Shown: positions 9,806 through 20,714 of the stretch, one piece after another
Numbering within the stretch: the stretch's first letter is position 1
Layout: each line of letters opens with the position of its first letter
DNA from: Endocalyx cinctus
Lineage: Eukaryota > Ascomycota > Sordariomycetes > Amphisphaeriales > Apiosporaceae
Assembly: GCA_001600455.1 (NCBI GenBank)
Contig: BCKC01000005.1
Location: 1,364,001-1,428,000 of the forward strand
Reading direction: 5' to 3'
Length of the DNA: 64,000 nucleotides
Notes under the pieces: model-generated
The model's database searches: none
Seen by the model: the letters and a program-made list of their open reading frames with translations, nothing else
What the model was told of the DNA's origin: nothing
Program-made: the position numbers and the translations under genes

Positions 9806-10748
9806 ATGGATTGGATCAAAGACAACAAGACGTATCAAATTCTCTCAGCTGCCGAAAAAGGCGGCTATGGAGTCGTCGCACCCATTGCGTAAGATCATGC
9901 TTTTTTGTTCTCCTCGTGGGCGACTTACATTCTCTCTGCATATGTTGACTTGATAATTGTCACGATATAGGTACAACATCGAATGCATCCTCGCCTTCGT
10001 CCGAGCCGCCGAGGCTAAGAAAGCGCCTCTAGTCCTCCAATTCTTCCCCTGGGCCATCACGTTCAGCGATGGCCTGCTCATCCACGCGGCCGCGCAAGCG
10101 GCCAAGAAAGCGAGCGTTCCGATTTGCATCCACCTGGACCACGCGCAGGACGAGGCGCTGATCCGGCACGCGGCCGATAACCTCCCGTTCGACTCCATCA
10201 TGGTCGACATGTCGCACCACGAGATGGAGGAGAACCTGGCGAAGACGCGCGAGCTGGTCGCCTACTGCCACGCCCGAAAGATCACGACCGAGGCCGAGCC
10301 GGGTCGGATCGAGGGCGGCGAGGACGGTATCGCCGACACGGCCGACCTCGAGGGCGCCCTGACCACGGAAGACCAGGTCGAGGACTTCGTCGCCACCGGG
10401 ATCGACTTCCTGGCGCCCGCGTTCGGAAACGTACACGGCGAGTACGGCGCGAGGGGACCCGTGCTGGAGTACGACCGTCTCGACATGATCCGCAAGAAGG
10501 TGAACAACCGGGTACGGATAGTGCTCCACGGTACTAACGACTTTCCCGAGGATGTCATGAAGAAGTGTATCCAGGGTGGCGTTTCTAAGATTAACGTCAA
10601 TAAGCTCGTTCTCGACGATTACCTTGTCCACTTGAAGCAAAAGGCGCCTACTGCTTCGTTGACGACACTCATGGAGGAGGGTGTTAAGGAGATACAAAAG
10701 TTGGTTGAGTGGCAGATGGATGTTTGCGGCTCTACGGGGAAGGCATAG
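9806..10748 (+). CDS. class II (zinc) ketose-bisphosphate aldolase family protein
   Basis: Exons 9806-9888 and 9971-10748 give 286 residues, close to the short tagatose/fructose-bisphosphate aldolases. ATG 9806 (MDWIKDNKTYQILSAAEKGG) is the first in-frame start. Zinc and catalytic residues are visible: HLDHA (Asp84, His85), MVDMSHH (106-111), EAEPGR with Glu135/Glu137, FGNVHG (His183) and VLHG (His214). The family reaction is reversible cleavage of a ketose 1-phosphate or 1,6-bisphosphate to dihydroxyacetone phosphate plus an aldehyde. Two usually conserved spots differ: EAELG is EAEPG, and LHGxSG is LHGTND, so substrate preference may be unusual. Divergent pairing with RpiB and nearness to the kinase suggest one pathway. 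It is not the housekeeping glycolytic aldolase by length. Confidence 0.88.
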
Positions 10749-11304
10749 ATGTAAATTGATATAATGAAAATAAATACAATAAATTGCATGATTGTTGAAA
10801 CAGAATATAAACTACGTGAAAAATGCCACTTGACTGAATGAATGTATGTACCCTCATAAGTGAGCACGCCACTAACAACTGGATTTTTGGAGACTTGGTG
10901 TGGCCCTTCAACTCCGAACCAACTGTTTTACCAGAGTAAAGATAAGTTCAGCGTTCAAAATCTAAGTAATTTAATCTTGCGCATAGCCCATTGAAACAGT
11001 TCAAGAGTTGCTTGCCTCATAAGTTCGTTCACCTTATCAGAAGCTGCCGAATCCCCAAGTTGTTTAGGAAGACAAAAACAAGCAATTGCTTATGAATTTA
11101 TCCATACTATTAACATCACTGCCGATTTCATATTTAGACCATAATACTGATTTCTGTAGAATATCTGAATTGCTCGTAATTTATGAATGTTCTATATGCG
11201 TTTCTATTCTAGATATCAAATCAAAGCCGTAAATCATATAACATGTCATGTCAGACCCTCTTTTTTAATAATTTTTTTTTCTTATTTCTTTTTTCTCTCT
11301 CTTT
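10749..11304. other. 3'-3' spacer
   Basis: An AT-rich spacer lies between the convergent aldolase and SDR genes. There is a polypyrimidine tract at about 11260-11305 just after the SDR stop. No gene is seen. Confidence 0.55.
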
Positions 11305-12262
11305 CTACCAAGCACCGACAATACCAGCAATGGGGATATCAATACCGGTCGTGTACGTCGCCGTGTCGCTGAGGAGGTAGACGTAGGCGCCACCGAGCTC
11401 CTGGGGCAGGGCCAATCGGGGCATACCGCCGTAGTACTTCATCTTGGTGTCCCAGTCGGGGCTGGTCTCGACGTAGTACGTCAAGGCGGTCTTGACGAAG
11501 CCGGGGGAGATGCTGTTGACGCGGATGCCGTACTGGGCCCACTCCATGGCCAAGGTGTGCGTCATGTTGCGGACGGCGGCCTTGGTACCGCCGTAAGGGG
11601 CCGAGGGAGCGGCGCGGTTCGGCCGGTACGAGGTCATGGAGGCGGTGAAGACGATGGAACCTTTCGTCTTGAGCTCGATGAACTTGCGGGCGGCCATGGT
11701 GGCGCATATCCAGGCGCCGTTGACGTTCAGCTTGTACAGCTTCTCGAACTGCTCCATCGTGAAGTCGAGCGCGGGCTGGTGCTTGGTGGCGCCGGCGTTG
11801 GCGATCATGCCGTCGAACCGACCCTTCGCCGCGGCGATCTGGTCTATCGCCTTCTTCACGCTCTCCTCGCTCGTCACATCCGTCTGAATGTATTCGAACT
11901 TGCCGGGGTATCGCTTCTCGAGGCCGGCGAAGTCGTCGCCGGGGGAGGAGATGTCGAGGGAGTAGACGGTACCAGCGGAGTTGGCGAGGCAGACCTCAGC
12001 TAAACCGAGACCGATACCCTGGTTGGCACCAGTAACTACGTGGGGGGGGGGGAAACTTTGTTAGCTTTTTTGACTCCTTATTTTTCTTGATTGTTTGTTT
12101 CTTTCATAATCTTGTTTTCTGTTCATGGAAAGTTGAAAACTCACTTGCAATGACCTTGCCATCCAATGTTATTTGCCAGTTGTGGCCTGGCTGTGGGAGT
12201 GTGCTTGGGTAGTTGTCCGCTGCCGGGGCGCCACTGGCGGAACCTTCTGCGCTGGGAGACAT
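11305..12262 (-). CDS. short-chain dehydrogenase/reductase, sorbose/xylulose reductase or polyol dehydrogenase type
   Basis: Exons 12145-12262 and 11305-12035 give 282 residues. The Rossmann signature TGANQGIG is at 41-48, MIANAGA follows the core strand, and the active-site pair YGGTK places Tyr187 and Lys191, with the catalytic Ser in ASMTS (172-175). SPGFVKT follows as usual. The 30-residue N-terminal extension before the Rossmann fold and the overall pattern match fungal sorbose reductase, L-xylulose reductase and D-arabinitol dehydrogenase relatives. It would interconvert a polyol and its ketose with NAD(P)H, feeding the kinase next door. It is divergent from the transporter gene. The exact substrate cannot be told. 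Confidence 0.88.
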
Positions 12263-13159
12263 TTTGAGTTATGGGATGGTTTGTGCGAGAGATGTAAAAG
12301 TGAGCAAGTAAAGAGTGGGATGCGTATGTATGATCGTGAAGATAAGATTGATGATTTTACGGGCTTGAAATAGTGGGTTGAGATTAAAACGGGAAGTTGA
12401 AAGAAAGATCTGATTTGTCTCGACGTCTTTTTAATAACGGGAAGAGATGAAAATTATTCGGATTCATCTTGAAGGATAATTTTCGTCTCCCTAAACAACC
12501 ATTCCGGAAAGAAATTAAACCCGCGTCATTTCTGACTATCGTAGACCATCATTTGACCCAGATGTGGAAAATATCCATCAAGTTAGCTTGCGGCTCCTCA
12601 AAATTCGGGGTTCCCATGCAGAGACCGCGTCTCGAGGGCTTTTAGTCCGGGGTCTCCCCGAGCCGCGGAAATATCCATCACGCGATTATTATTCTTCTCG
12701 TCCTAAAATGGTAAAACGCTATCAGTCCGTCGAACTATACTACCTCATTAACCTTGTCTCGTATCGAGGTCGACGAGGATCAACTAGCACTTTTAACACT
12801 GGGGCCAGACCGCTTCGTCAGGTTCGTCGCCCAGGTGGGAAATGCGGAGTCCCCAGGTGAAGGTGGGTTACCCCAAAGGAATGGCACGTTCTTGTTTTCT
12901 TGATTAATTAGTGGGAAATGACGCGGTTGGCATTGAAATTTTCAAGTCCTATAGTATTATAAGGACTTCATATTTCGATAATTATAAAACCATCCTCCTG
13001 GTAACCTTGGAAGTTGTCGTTTTTTCTTTTTTGTCTCCTGTCTTTTTTTTCCTATTCAGGCCACTTCTCAATATCGCCGTTTTCCTCTCTTGGTTCCTTA
13101 TCACAAAAAGAAAAGAAGAAAAAAAGATTGAAAATTGAAAACAGGTCATTAATTACATA
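12263..13159. promoter_or_regulatory. bidirectional promoter C (SDR / MFS transporter)
   Basis: An 897 bp shared upstream region. CCGCGTCTCGAGG (12625-12637) is followed after a short spacer by CCGGGGTCTCCCCGAG (12647-12662), the same arrangement as promoter A. AAATATCCATCA occurs twice, near 12568 and 12669. A degenerate second copy, GTCTCG-TAT-CGAGG, is near 12757. A T/C-rich tract at 13020-13050 precedes the transporter ATG. Confidence 0.55.
12625..12662. promoter_or_regulatory. cluster motif copy C: CCGCGTCTCGAGG plus GGGGTCTCCCCGAG
   Basis: The first 13 bases are identical to 5194-5206. The second block is a CGGGG..CCCCG dyad at almost the same distance as the GGGGCCCCGAG of copy A, so the two promoters share a composite element rather than a single short word. 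Confidence 0.55.
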
Positions 13160-14851
13160 ATGAAGCCGACTCAGGACTATACCGAGGACATGGACGTCGA
13201 GGCAATGGAAAACAAGCCAATCGAGGAAACGGTGGAGGGCTACGTTCCTGACACCGAGGAAGAGAAGAAGCTTGTTCGAAAAATCGATCTCTACCTCCTA
13301 CCGACGATATGGCTGATGTACCTTTTATCGTACATGGACCGAACCAAGTAAGTATTGAAAACCTGGACTTCTAATGCCACCTTGTCTTTATCATCCAAAC
13401 GAGTCAGTCACCTAACGGACTCCGTAGTATCGGAAACGCGAAAATTGCAGGAATGCAGGAGGACTTGGGTTTGGATTCTAACAAGTACTCCATCTCGCTC
13501 GTGGTCTTCTTCATTGGTTACGTTATCTGCGAGATTCCGTCGAACATGATCCTCTCCCGAACCAGACCATCAGTCTTTCTCCCGACCATCATGTTTTTGT
13601 GGGGCATGGTTACCGTCGGTATGGGTTGGATTCCTAACTTTGAATCCCTCGTCGGTATCCGTGTTGTTGTTGGTATTCTGGAAGCTGGATTCGCCCCTGG
13701 TGTGTTGCTGTTGCTTTCCAGCTGGTAGTAAGTATTATTCAAACAATTGTCACATAAACATATCTTACCCTTAAACACTAACACTTTTTGTTCTCACTCT
13801 GCAGTAAGAAATCCGAACAAAGCAAGCGATTTGCCGTCTATATCTCCGCCGCTATCCTCTCGGGAGCCTTCGGCGGTCTCCTTGCCGGCGCTATCACCGA
13901 TGGTCTGGACGGTGTTCACGGATTGGCCGGATGGCGATGGCTGTTTATCGTCGAGGGAGCCGCCACGGCCGGTTGGTCCCTCATCGCCAGCTTTATCCTC
14001 CTCGATTTCCCCGCCAACTCCAAGCGTCTGACCGAGAAGGAACGCGAACTTGCCATTAAGCGACTCCAGTTCGACCACGTCCAATCGAGCACCGAAGTCG
14101 GCCCTGCCCTCACCCACGGTCAAGCCCTCAAGCAGGCTCTTACCAACTGGAGAGTCTGGCTCCTCGTCGTTGGTTACATGGCCATTGTCGGCTCTTCCAC
14201 TCTTTCATACTTCTACCCTACTCGTAAGTAGAATCTGTGATTTAGACGGTTTATACACGCACACTTTTTTTTTACATTATACTAACTCCATTGTAGTTGT
14301 GCAAGGACTCGGATACAGCGCCCATATCGCTCAGTACCTGACCATCCCGATTTACGTTGCGGCTTTCATCTGCACCGCGATTACGGGTTTCTTTATGGAC
14401 CGATACCCGCAGTGGAGAGGTGTTGTCCTTGCCTTCTGGATGGGTGTATCTACCGTTGGTGCCATCATCATTACCACTGTTTACGACTTCAACGCGCGTT
14501 ACGCCCTGCTTGTCATTGTTGCCAGTGGTCTTTGGGCTTCCAACGGATTGTCCTTGGCCTACGCCTCCTCGACATTCGGTTCCATGCCTAACGAGGTCAG
14601 AGCCATCGCTCTTGCCTTTGTCAATGCCATGGTAAGTCGAGATTCTCGCAAAATAAATTAACTTCACGTATACTAACTTTTCACTTCCACAGGGTAACCT
14701 CGCCCAGATCTACGGATCTTACCTGTTCCCTTCCAGCGATGCCCCCAAGTACATCATGGGTTTCGGAGTCATCAGCGGACTATGCTTCAGCGGTGTTCTT
14801 GCTTACGTCGCTCTGCACGTTCTCCTCAAGAGATTCCCGCAGCGTAACTAA
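13160..14851 (+). CDS. MFS transporter, anion:cation symporter (Dal5/Tna1-like) family
   Basis: Five exons, 13160-13347, 13428-13727, 13805-14223, 14297-14631 and 14693-14851, join in phase to 466 residues. After an acidic N terminus, KIDLYLLPTIWLMYLLSYMDRTNIGNAK is the classic first membrane segment of this family. Further hydrophobic helices include VVFFIGYVICEIPSNMIL, IMFLWGMVTVGMGWI, VGILEAGFAPGVLLLLSSW, a central cytosolic loop rich in charged residues, and a second six-helix half (LLVVGYMAIVGSSTLSYF to CFSGVLAYVALHVLL). Known members carry allantoate, nicotinate, vitamins, sugar acids and other organic anions; some carry uncharged polar substrates. Shared promoter with the SDR suggests it imports the cluster's substrate. 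Confidence 0.9.
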
Positions 14852-15225
14852 GCGCTATAAGCTGTGTGTGTATATATAGATATATAAAAATATATATCCA
14901 GTGTTATTGATACTGAGAGTTGTATTCATGCCAAATTGTAGGAACAGGTTACGATAATGAATGGACGAGAATCAATATATAGTTCTACCTCAAATTTTCT
15001 CAAACTTCGCTCCACGTTGTGAATGTTAAATTTCGAGGTCCATGTTCATCGATATAATACACTGAATTAGTCCTAGTAGTACAACCATGTTATGTTATGG
15101 ACTGGCGCTGCAGCTACTGACAATATTGTTTATACAACACTTGTAAACCCTAGCATACTATCACAACGTTAAATATGAAGATTATTATAATTTAGGCCCT
15201 TCTCGCTCCTTTTCACGTAGTACCA
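14852..15225. other. 3'-3' spacer
   Basis: It starts with an AT dinucleotide-rich 3' flank (TATATATAGATATATAAAAATATATAT, 14872-14898 region). No coding signal is seen. Confidence 0.5.
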
Positions 15226-15687
15226 TCACAAAGAAAATTCCAGCCTGTTTCCCGCAAAGTCCCTAGCGAAGAACCTCGTCGGGTACTCTGCACCTTTCGT
15301 ACCGGAATTCTCTCCGGGTCTATCCGCCATAGCGGGAGCGTCGGCGGCGCCGCTTTCGTAATGCGCAAAGATCTTGGCCTGCAGCTCGAGGAGCGCCTCC
15401 GCGGAAGGTATCCTAAAGCACGGGTGACGGCTGGAGTCGCTCGACGGGACGTCTCGCTCGTGCTTGGCCAGGGCCACGTGCAGCTGCTGTCCCGAGGATC
15501 CGACGTCGAACCAGGCGAGGTCCGCCGTCTGGGCCGCGGGGACTGTTCGCGGGGTTAATCCGAGCGTTTTGCCGTAAAAGGATTTTGCTAAGTCGAGAGT
15601 TCCGCGCGGAATTGTGATGTTGACGTGCGCGATGCCTGCTATGAGGGGGGTTGACGAAGGAGCGGAGGAGTCGCCGTTTTCTGCCAT
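15226..15687 (-). CDS. glyoxalase/VOC superfamily protein
   Basis: A single exon of 153 residues. IAGIAHVNITIPRGTLDLAKSFYGKTLGL is the first beta-alpha-beta unit of a vicinal oxygen chelate fold, DLAWFDVGSSGQQLHVAL the second strand pair, and RFFARDFAGNRLEFSL the typical C-terminal end with the metal-ligand Glu. The His in IAHVNI is a likely second metal ligand. The fold serves glyoxalases, dioxygenases and resistance proteins, so the reaction is unknown. It lies convergent to the transporter at the edge of the cluster, and its upstream region lacks the CGTCTCGAGG element, so membership is doubtful. Confidence 0.82.
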   Translation of the reverse strand: MAENGDSSAPSSTPLIAGIAHVNITIPRGTLDLAKSFYGKTLGLTPRTVPAAQTADLAWFDVGSSGQQLHVALAKHERDVPSSDSSRHPCFRIPSAEALLELQAKIFAHYESGAADAPAMADRPGENSGTKGAEYPTRFFARDFAGNRLEFSL

Positions 15688-17463
15688 TGTGACTGGTAAT
15701 TAATGAAAATAGATATTACCACGTAAGAGCTACCAGAGTATAATATATAATAGTATAAAATATGGTATTTTTGGGATGTTAGGTAAATGACGAAAGAGTA
15801 TGCCACAGATGGGTCTTGGAGTACGACTCTTGTCGCGACTCCTCTCCGGGATGGGGCCGCTATTTCCAGGCCCGAAGGTAACCGATGTCGGATCAGCTGG
15901 TGCCGAGTGCGTAGTGGGAACCTACCATAAATATGGCTGATACCGGTAGTAACTACGTTTAATGAGGGGCCGAAATATCAATCTCAACAACAGAAAATTG
16001 ATCTCTTATTATTAAATCAGGCAGGATCTTACCGTTAATGGTTATTAAGATGCGGATAATGATTAGATCTTATGAACCATGTTTGTACGATATATTTACT
16101 GTTATATCTCGGCATATGACGGCGGCGTATTTCAGAGTCCTTACGTAGAAAATGATGACAATTAGACTACCTCGTGTTTGAGGTTCCTCGGTAGATCATA
16201 TATTTAAATAGATAAGCAGAAACAGTGTTTGTACGATCACGGAATTCTTACACCAGCTTTAACAAGAATATCGCTTAAAGATCTTAATATTTCTTTGCCG
16301 TTCCATGAAGGTATTTTGACTAGTTGGTCGTATTCATCAAGCACTATCACAAGTATTTAATCACTGTTTGAGCAATGATATTGCTTATGAGCGTGGATTC
16401 TAATACATATATAAATATTCCGTATTGAACTCGTAGTTCATACGACGGTTATAAATGTTTTTTTCATATCCTTTCATGTTTTCCCCAAGTGACAACCTCT
16501 CCCCTCCCCTTTTTTTAATATTACTCAAGTTAATTTACAAAGTACAAAACAAAGAAATATACGGAGTCATTTATATAGGAGATGCTGTCGGTACTGTTAC
16601 GGTGCTAGTTGTTTTCAGCCACGCCGTGGGCAATCAAACAAGTTCATGTTGAAAATTTGTTTCATAGACAAATACTAACTGGAAATATCTTTGTAGAATT
16701 TTCTTTTTCTTATTCTAATAAAATGTAGTCGGACTAAGAGATGGATATTCTAATATTCGTTCTCCGTTTTTAAAAACCTCGTGGGCGTTTCGATCATTTG
16801 TGTGTTGCGTTCCTTGAAAATATTATATCAAATTTGAATCATGATCGGTGCGTGTCGTTATGAATATAAAAGCTATTTAGGACCTAGATGAACCGTGGAT
16901 TGGAATTTTCTGGTCTTGTACGTGGTGAGAGGACTACGAGGTATCGCGCCAGCAGGCGTCGTGGATAAAACGAAACAGCAATGAATACTACGGAACTACA
17001 TAGTATCTCACATCATAAAAATTATCAGCAATGATTCTGTATAGCATATAATCATACAAACTATTATCCCAACAGACAATAACAATAATAAAGTCGTGAA
17101 AATATCGTAAAGGAGAACTAAGTAGACAAACTACATTTCACATTTACATATGGTACTTAGCAGTCACTGAATCAATAGTCCGAACTTGAGTTAGATATTT
17201 GAATCTAAGTATTTGAATTGAAATAAACCTTTTCTAAAGGTAAGAGTTAAAAGAAGAAGAAAGTTCCTAACTCGTGATGCTGCTATATACTAATACGAAC
17301 CAACTCTTGTAGTTACCCGAGAGGATCCCCATACTCGAGAGGCCCAAGGGTACCAACTTCGTTAGAACATATTTAAAAGAATTGAAAATATACATGTCGA
17401 AAGAAATTGAAATGTCAAGTAGAGGAGGGGGACCGAGCCCCGGGGAAAGCCCATCGCGCGCGA
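15688..17463. other. intergenic, no gene seen
   Basis: About 1.8 kb of AT-rich sequence upstream of the VOC gene and downstream of the polygalacturonase. No plausible exon, RNA gene or sizeable repeat was found. Confidence 0.55.
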
Positions 17464-18735
17464 TCAAGACGTGCACTTAGTAGAAGGGTAGTTGCAGCTA
17501 TCGTCGCCGCCGGTGATGCTCACGTCGGTGAAGGTGAAGTCGGAGCAGCTGTCGTCGCCGCAGAGGATGTAGTAGTTGTAAGCGGAGCTGCCGGTGACCG
17601 TACCGGTGACGGACTCGAAGGTGATGCCGGAGAAGTCGACGCCGTCGGTCGGGTCGCCGGTGGCGCCGCCGTTGAGGTAATCCTGCTGCACGTCGATGCC
17701 GTACTTGGTGATGCCGCTGAGGGTGATGTTGCGGTACGTCACGTCCTTGACCGATCCGGTCGTGCCCGAGTTCGACTTGATGCGGGCGCCGTTCTGCGAG
17801 TCGACGACCTGCGAATCCGCGAACACGACGCCGTCGACGACGTTGTCGCTCTTGCCGCCGACGGATCCGATCGACAGACCGTGGCCGCCGGAGCAGTACA
17901 TGTTGGTCACGGTGATGTTGGTGCCGGACGTGACGGCCACGCAGTCGTCCTGGTTGTAGACCTTGATGTTGTCGAGGACGACGTTCTCGGAGGAGGAGAT
18001 GTCGAACCCGTCCGTGTTGTGCGCGGCGGCGTCGTCGCCGCTCTTCGAGTTCGAATCATCACCTTCGGAGTTGTCGAGGGTCAGACCGCTGATGGTGAGA
18101 TCTTCGTTTCCGGTGACGTCGAAGCAGTGGGTCGGCCAGTTCTTGATGTTCAGGTTGGTCACCTTGGAGTTGTACATCTTCTTGAGGACGATGAAGTGGT
18201 CGGGCTTGGCCGATCCACCGTTGGAACCCTCGCCATCCCAGTAGGCCGGGCCGTTGCCGTTGATGACGTGGCCGCTCTCACCCGTGATGGTGACAGAGTG
18301 ACCTGAGATGACGATGGGGTCGAAGTCTTCGTCCTCGGTGTAGCCAAATTCCTGTTTACCCAAGATAGAAAATTAGTATCTCTGAATATTATGGCTCTCG
18401 ATATATATATATATACATATATAAAAGGAATTTGGGAAAGAGGGGGGTTAACGAACCGTAGTACCGGCGAAAGTGACCGTAGCACCGGTTTGAAGGGCGG
18501 AGAGGTCGATAGTACTAGAAGGGGGAGCGGATACGTTTGATAGCACGATGTCGGTGCAGGACTTGACCGCGGAGGAGATCGAGGCGTACGCGGTGACGGT
18601 GCAAGCATCGGAAGCACGCTCCCTCAACGGTGCAGCAGTGATGACGGGTGAATGGGCGTTAACGGCAGCAGGTAAAGGACCAGCCAAGACGGCAGGCACC
18701 AGACCAGCCGCGGCTGCCAAGATAATGCGTTGCAT
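17464..18735 (-). CDS. secreted endopolygalacturonase, GH28
   Basis: Two exons, 18457-18735 and 17464-18351, give 388 residues. The start has a signal peptide (MQRIILAAAAGLVPAVLA) and a propeptide that ends near the Arg-containing LRERASDAC. The four GH28 hallmarks are present: NTD (205-207), DD (228-229), GHG (249-251) and RIK (283-285), so the inverting hydrolysis of alpha-1,4 polygalacturonic acid should work. The paired cysteines at the C terminus (CGDDSCSDF and CNYPSTKC) are family-typical. The donor is GTTCGT rather than GTAAGT. A TATA-like sequence (complement of CTTTATATATCC) sits at 18887-18898, about 150 bp upstream of the ATG. It would degrade plant pectin outside the cell. Confidence 0.95.
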
Positions 18736-18958
18736 TTTGATGGGAAAAATGGGGAATAGAAGGTAAAACGAATGAAAGGGTAAAGAACGTAAGGAAGTGA
18801 AAGTAAGCTTTCAAGACGGCTTGGCGTTGGAGGTGTTGGTGATCGTGAAAGGTTACGATTGATTAAACATGCGTGCCAAGAACGACCTTTATATATCCTC
18901 GATACTACCTATTGCAGGTACTATATTGACACGGGATATTCGGGACCCCATCTTGGTA

Positions 18959-18998
18959 GATGATTCCATTTGGATGATTCCATTTGGATGATTCTATT
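18959..18998. repeat. 14 bp tandem repeat, about 2.5 copies
   Basis: GATGATTCCATTTG occurs twice in a row, followed by a partial GATGATTCTATTG. It lies about 225 bp upstream of the polygalacturonase start. Confidence 0.7.
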
Positions 18999-19634
18999 GA
19001 ATAAGGGGGTACGTATAGGTTGTTCAATCATCACTTAACTTCAGACGACACCATTCGTGGATTATCGGTACTGGGTTTCCGGTTCGGGGTTATTAGGCCG
19101 GGACTTTCCATCATCTACTAGGTTCTCTGAGGTCAAATTAGGTGAAAAGGGGATAGTAGAGCGTGATGACTATTAGGTACTGTGTAGTTTTGAGAGTCCC
19201 GAGAAATAGAAGCATGCGGTTATGGCCAGATTTGAATTGATCCACCAGTAAAAAATAGAAGAACACCCTTGCGTTTATCCTAGATTGTTTCATCGGGGGC
19301 CCGTCCCGGAATGACTAGACATGGTTATTTTGAGGTTAAAAGTTTGAAGTTAAAAGGTCTAAAATACCAATTTACGTTATACATAATACATAGTATACAT
19401 ACATACGATCTTCATCCCTTACGGTACTCGGAATTCTTTAAGAAAAAAGTAAGAAAATAGAAAATGATAATAATTAGGTATCAAGATCACGTATACAACG
19501 GACCATACGAAGTTGATTGTGGGTTGAATTTTAGAATTAAGGATAGTGACAGAACCTGGTATTATATTCATGAAACGGTGGTTCATGCATATTCCCTTCC
19601 CTGCATATAGTTGAGCGGCTATTGTTCGAATTTT

Positions 19635-19675
19635 AATATATTTTCAATATATTTTCAATATATTTTCAATATACA
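19635..19675. repeat. AT-rich 11 bp tandem repeat
   Basis: AATATATTTTC repeats three times and ends in AATATAC. Confidence 0.7.
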
Positions 19676-20714
19676 ATTATGACTAAACACAATATCTATG
19701 ACTAAACCACAAGTTCTTCCTTGGAAATGAATAGTTTGGATTCGATCTCTCGATTCTTTTCGTAGCAAATGAAGTCATTGAATGCCAAGATATCTTTTGG
19801 TTTACAGTCAGATGCGGTGTCTGAGTGCTCGGTACCTGCCAGCGCCAAGAGTTCGATTTAAAATTGTAGAACCGATATCTCCGCTTCAAAAAATACATAG
19901 GTATTTACCAAGTACGTACAGAGTACTTAAGTATGTATATATATCAGTGACGGAGTGGATATAGTACACCTTGTCATTACCTCTTACTATGTAGTAATAT
20001 ACGCAGTATTGTCAGGGCGGTACAGCATCTCATTATAACATCACGTCAAGTTTCACAAATCCCAACGGCGCGGTACGGGAGATAAATAATGCACGGACGG
20101 TATACTACGTAACACCGATCCACCGCAATAAGGAGAGGATTTACCACGGAGTACCGAATATACGAGCTTCGATTATACATGTACTTGCTGCTTTAGAGTT
20201 TGGGAAGCATGAGCGTCGGCATTTTTGAAGCTATCACAACTACACGAATAGAATATACTTGATATCACCAACTAGAGGCAATCAGATAACTAGCTTAACT
20301 TGCTCTCGTAAAAATTGACAAAAAACGTAGAAAAGAAAAAGGAACAAGAACCTTTCATGCCCCCTTTCATGCGTTCGTGCCTCTGTACCGAGATTTCAAC
20401 CCACCCCCACCCGTCCCCCTATTTCCCAAAAACCATTCACACTAGATAACCGAAAACCAACCGAACCGAAATAATGCTAATCCTTTTTAAAATAACTACA
20501 ATGAATAATACCTAGTTACATGCATGTATATGTGTATACCTATCTGTGTAAAAGCAATCTAAGCCATCCGAACGACCCCTTTCTAAAATACCTATGCCTA
20601 AGTATGCATCCAATACCAACCCAACCCATATATACCATTATTAGAACACCCCCATACCGAAACACCCCCCAAAAAAGAGAGAAAAAAAAATGGTGTTGAC
20701 GAATAATAAATACT

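Larger units (their letters stand above)
18736..20714. other. intergenic with short tandem repeats
   Basis: Besides the TATA-like box of the polygalacturonase, it holds a 14 bp direct repeat GATGATTCCATTTG at 18959-18998 and three copies of an 11 bp unit TATTTTCAATA at 19635-19675. A short palindromic ACTTAAGTA site is near 19925. No gene is seen. Confidence 0.55.

Noticed and set aside
10029..10697. Antisense 222-codon frame over the aldolase
   Set aside because: It is the shadow of GC-rich third positions; the + strand has the zinc and catalytic motifs.
17407..18306. 299-codon + strand frame over the polygalacturonase
   Set aside because: It is Val/Gly/Asp-rich shadow translation of a proven GH28 gene.
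18959..19675. Spaced direct repeats reminiscent of a CRISPR array
   Set aside because: The repeats are tandem without unique spacers, and the genome is eukaryotic.
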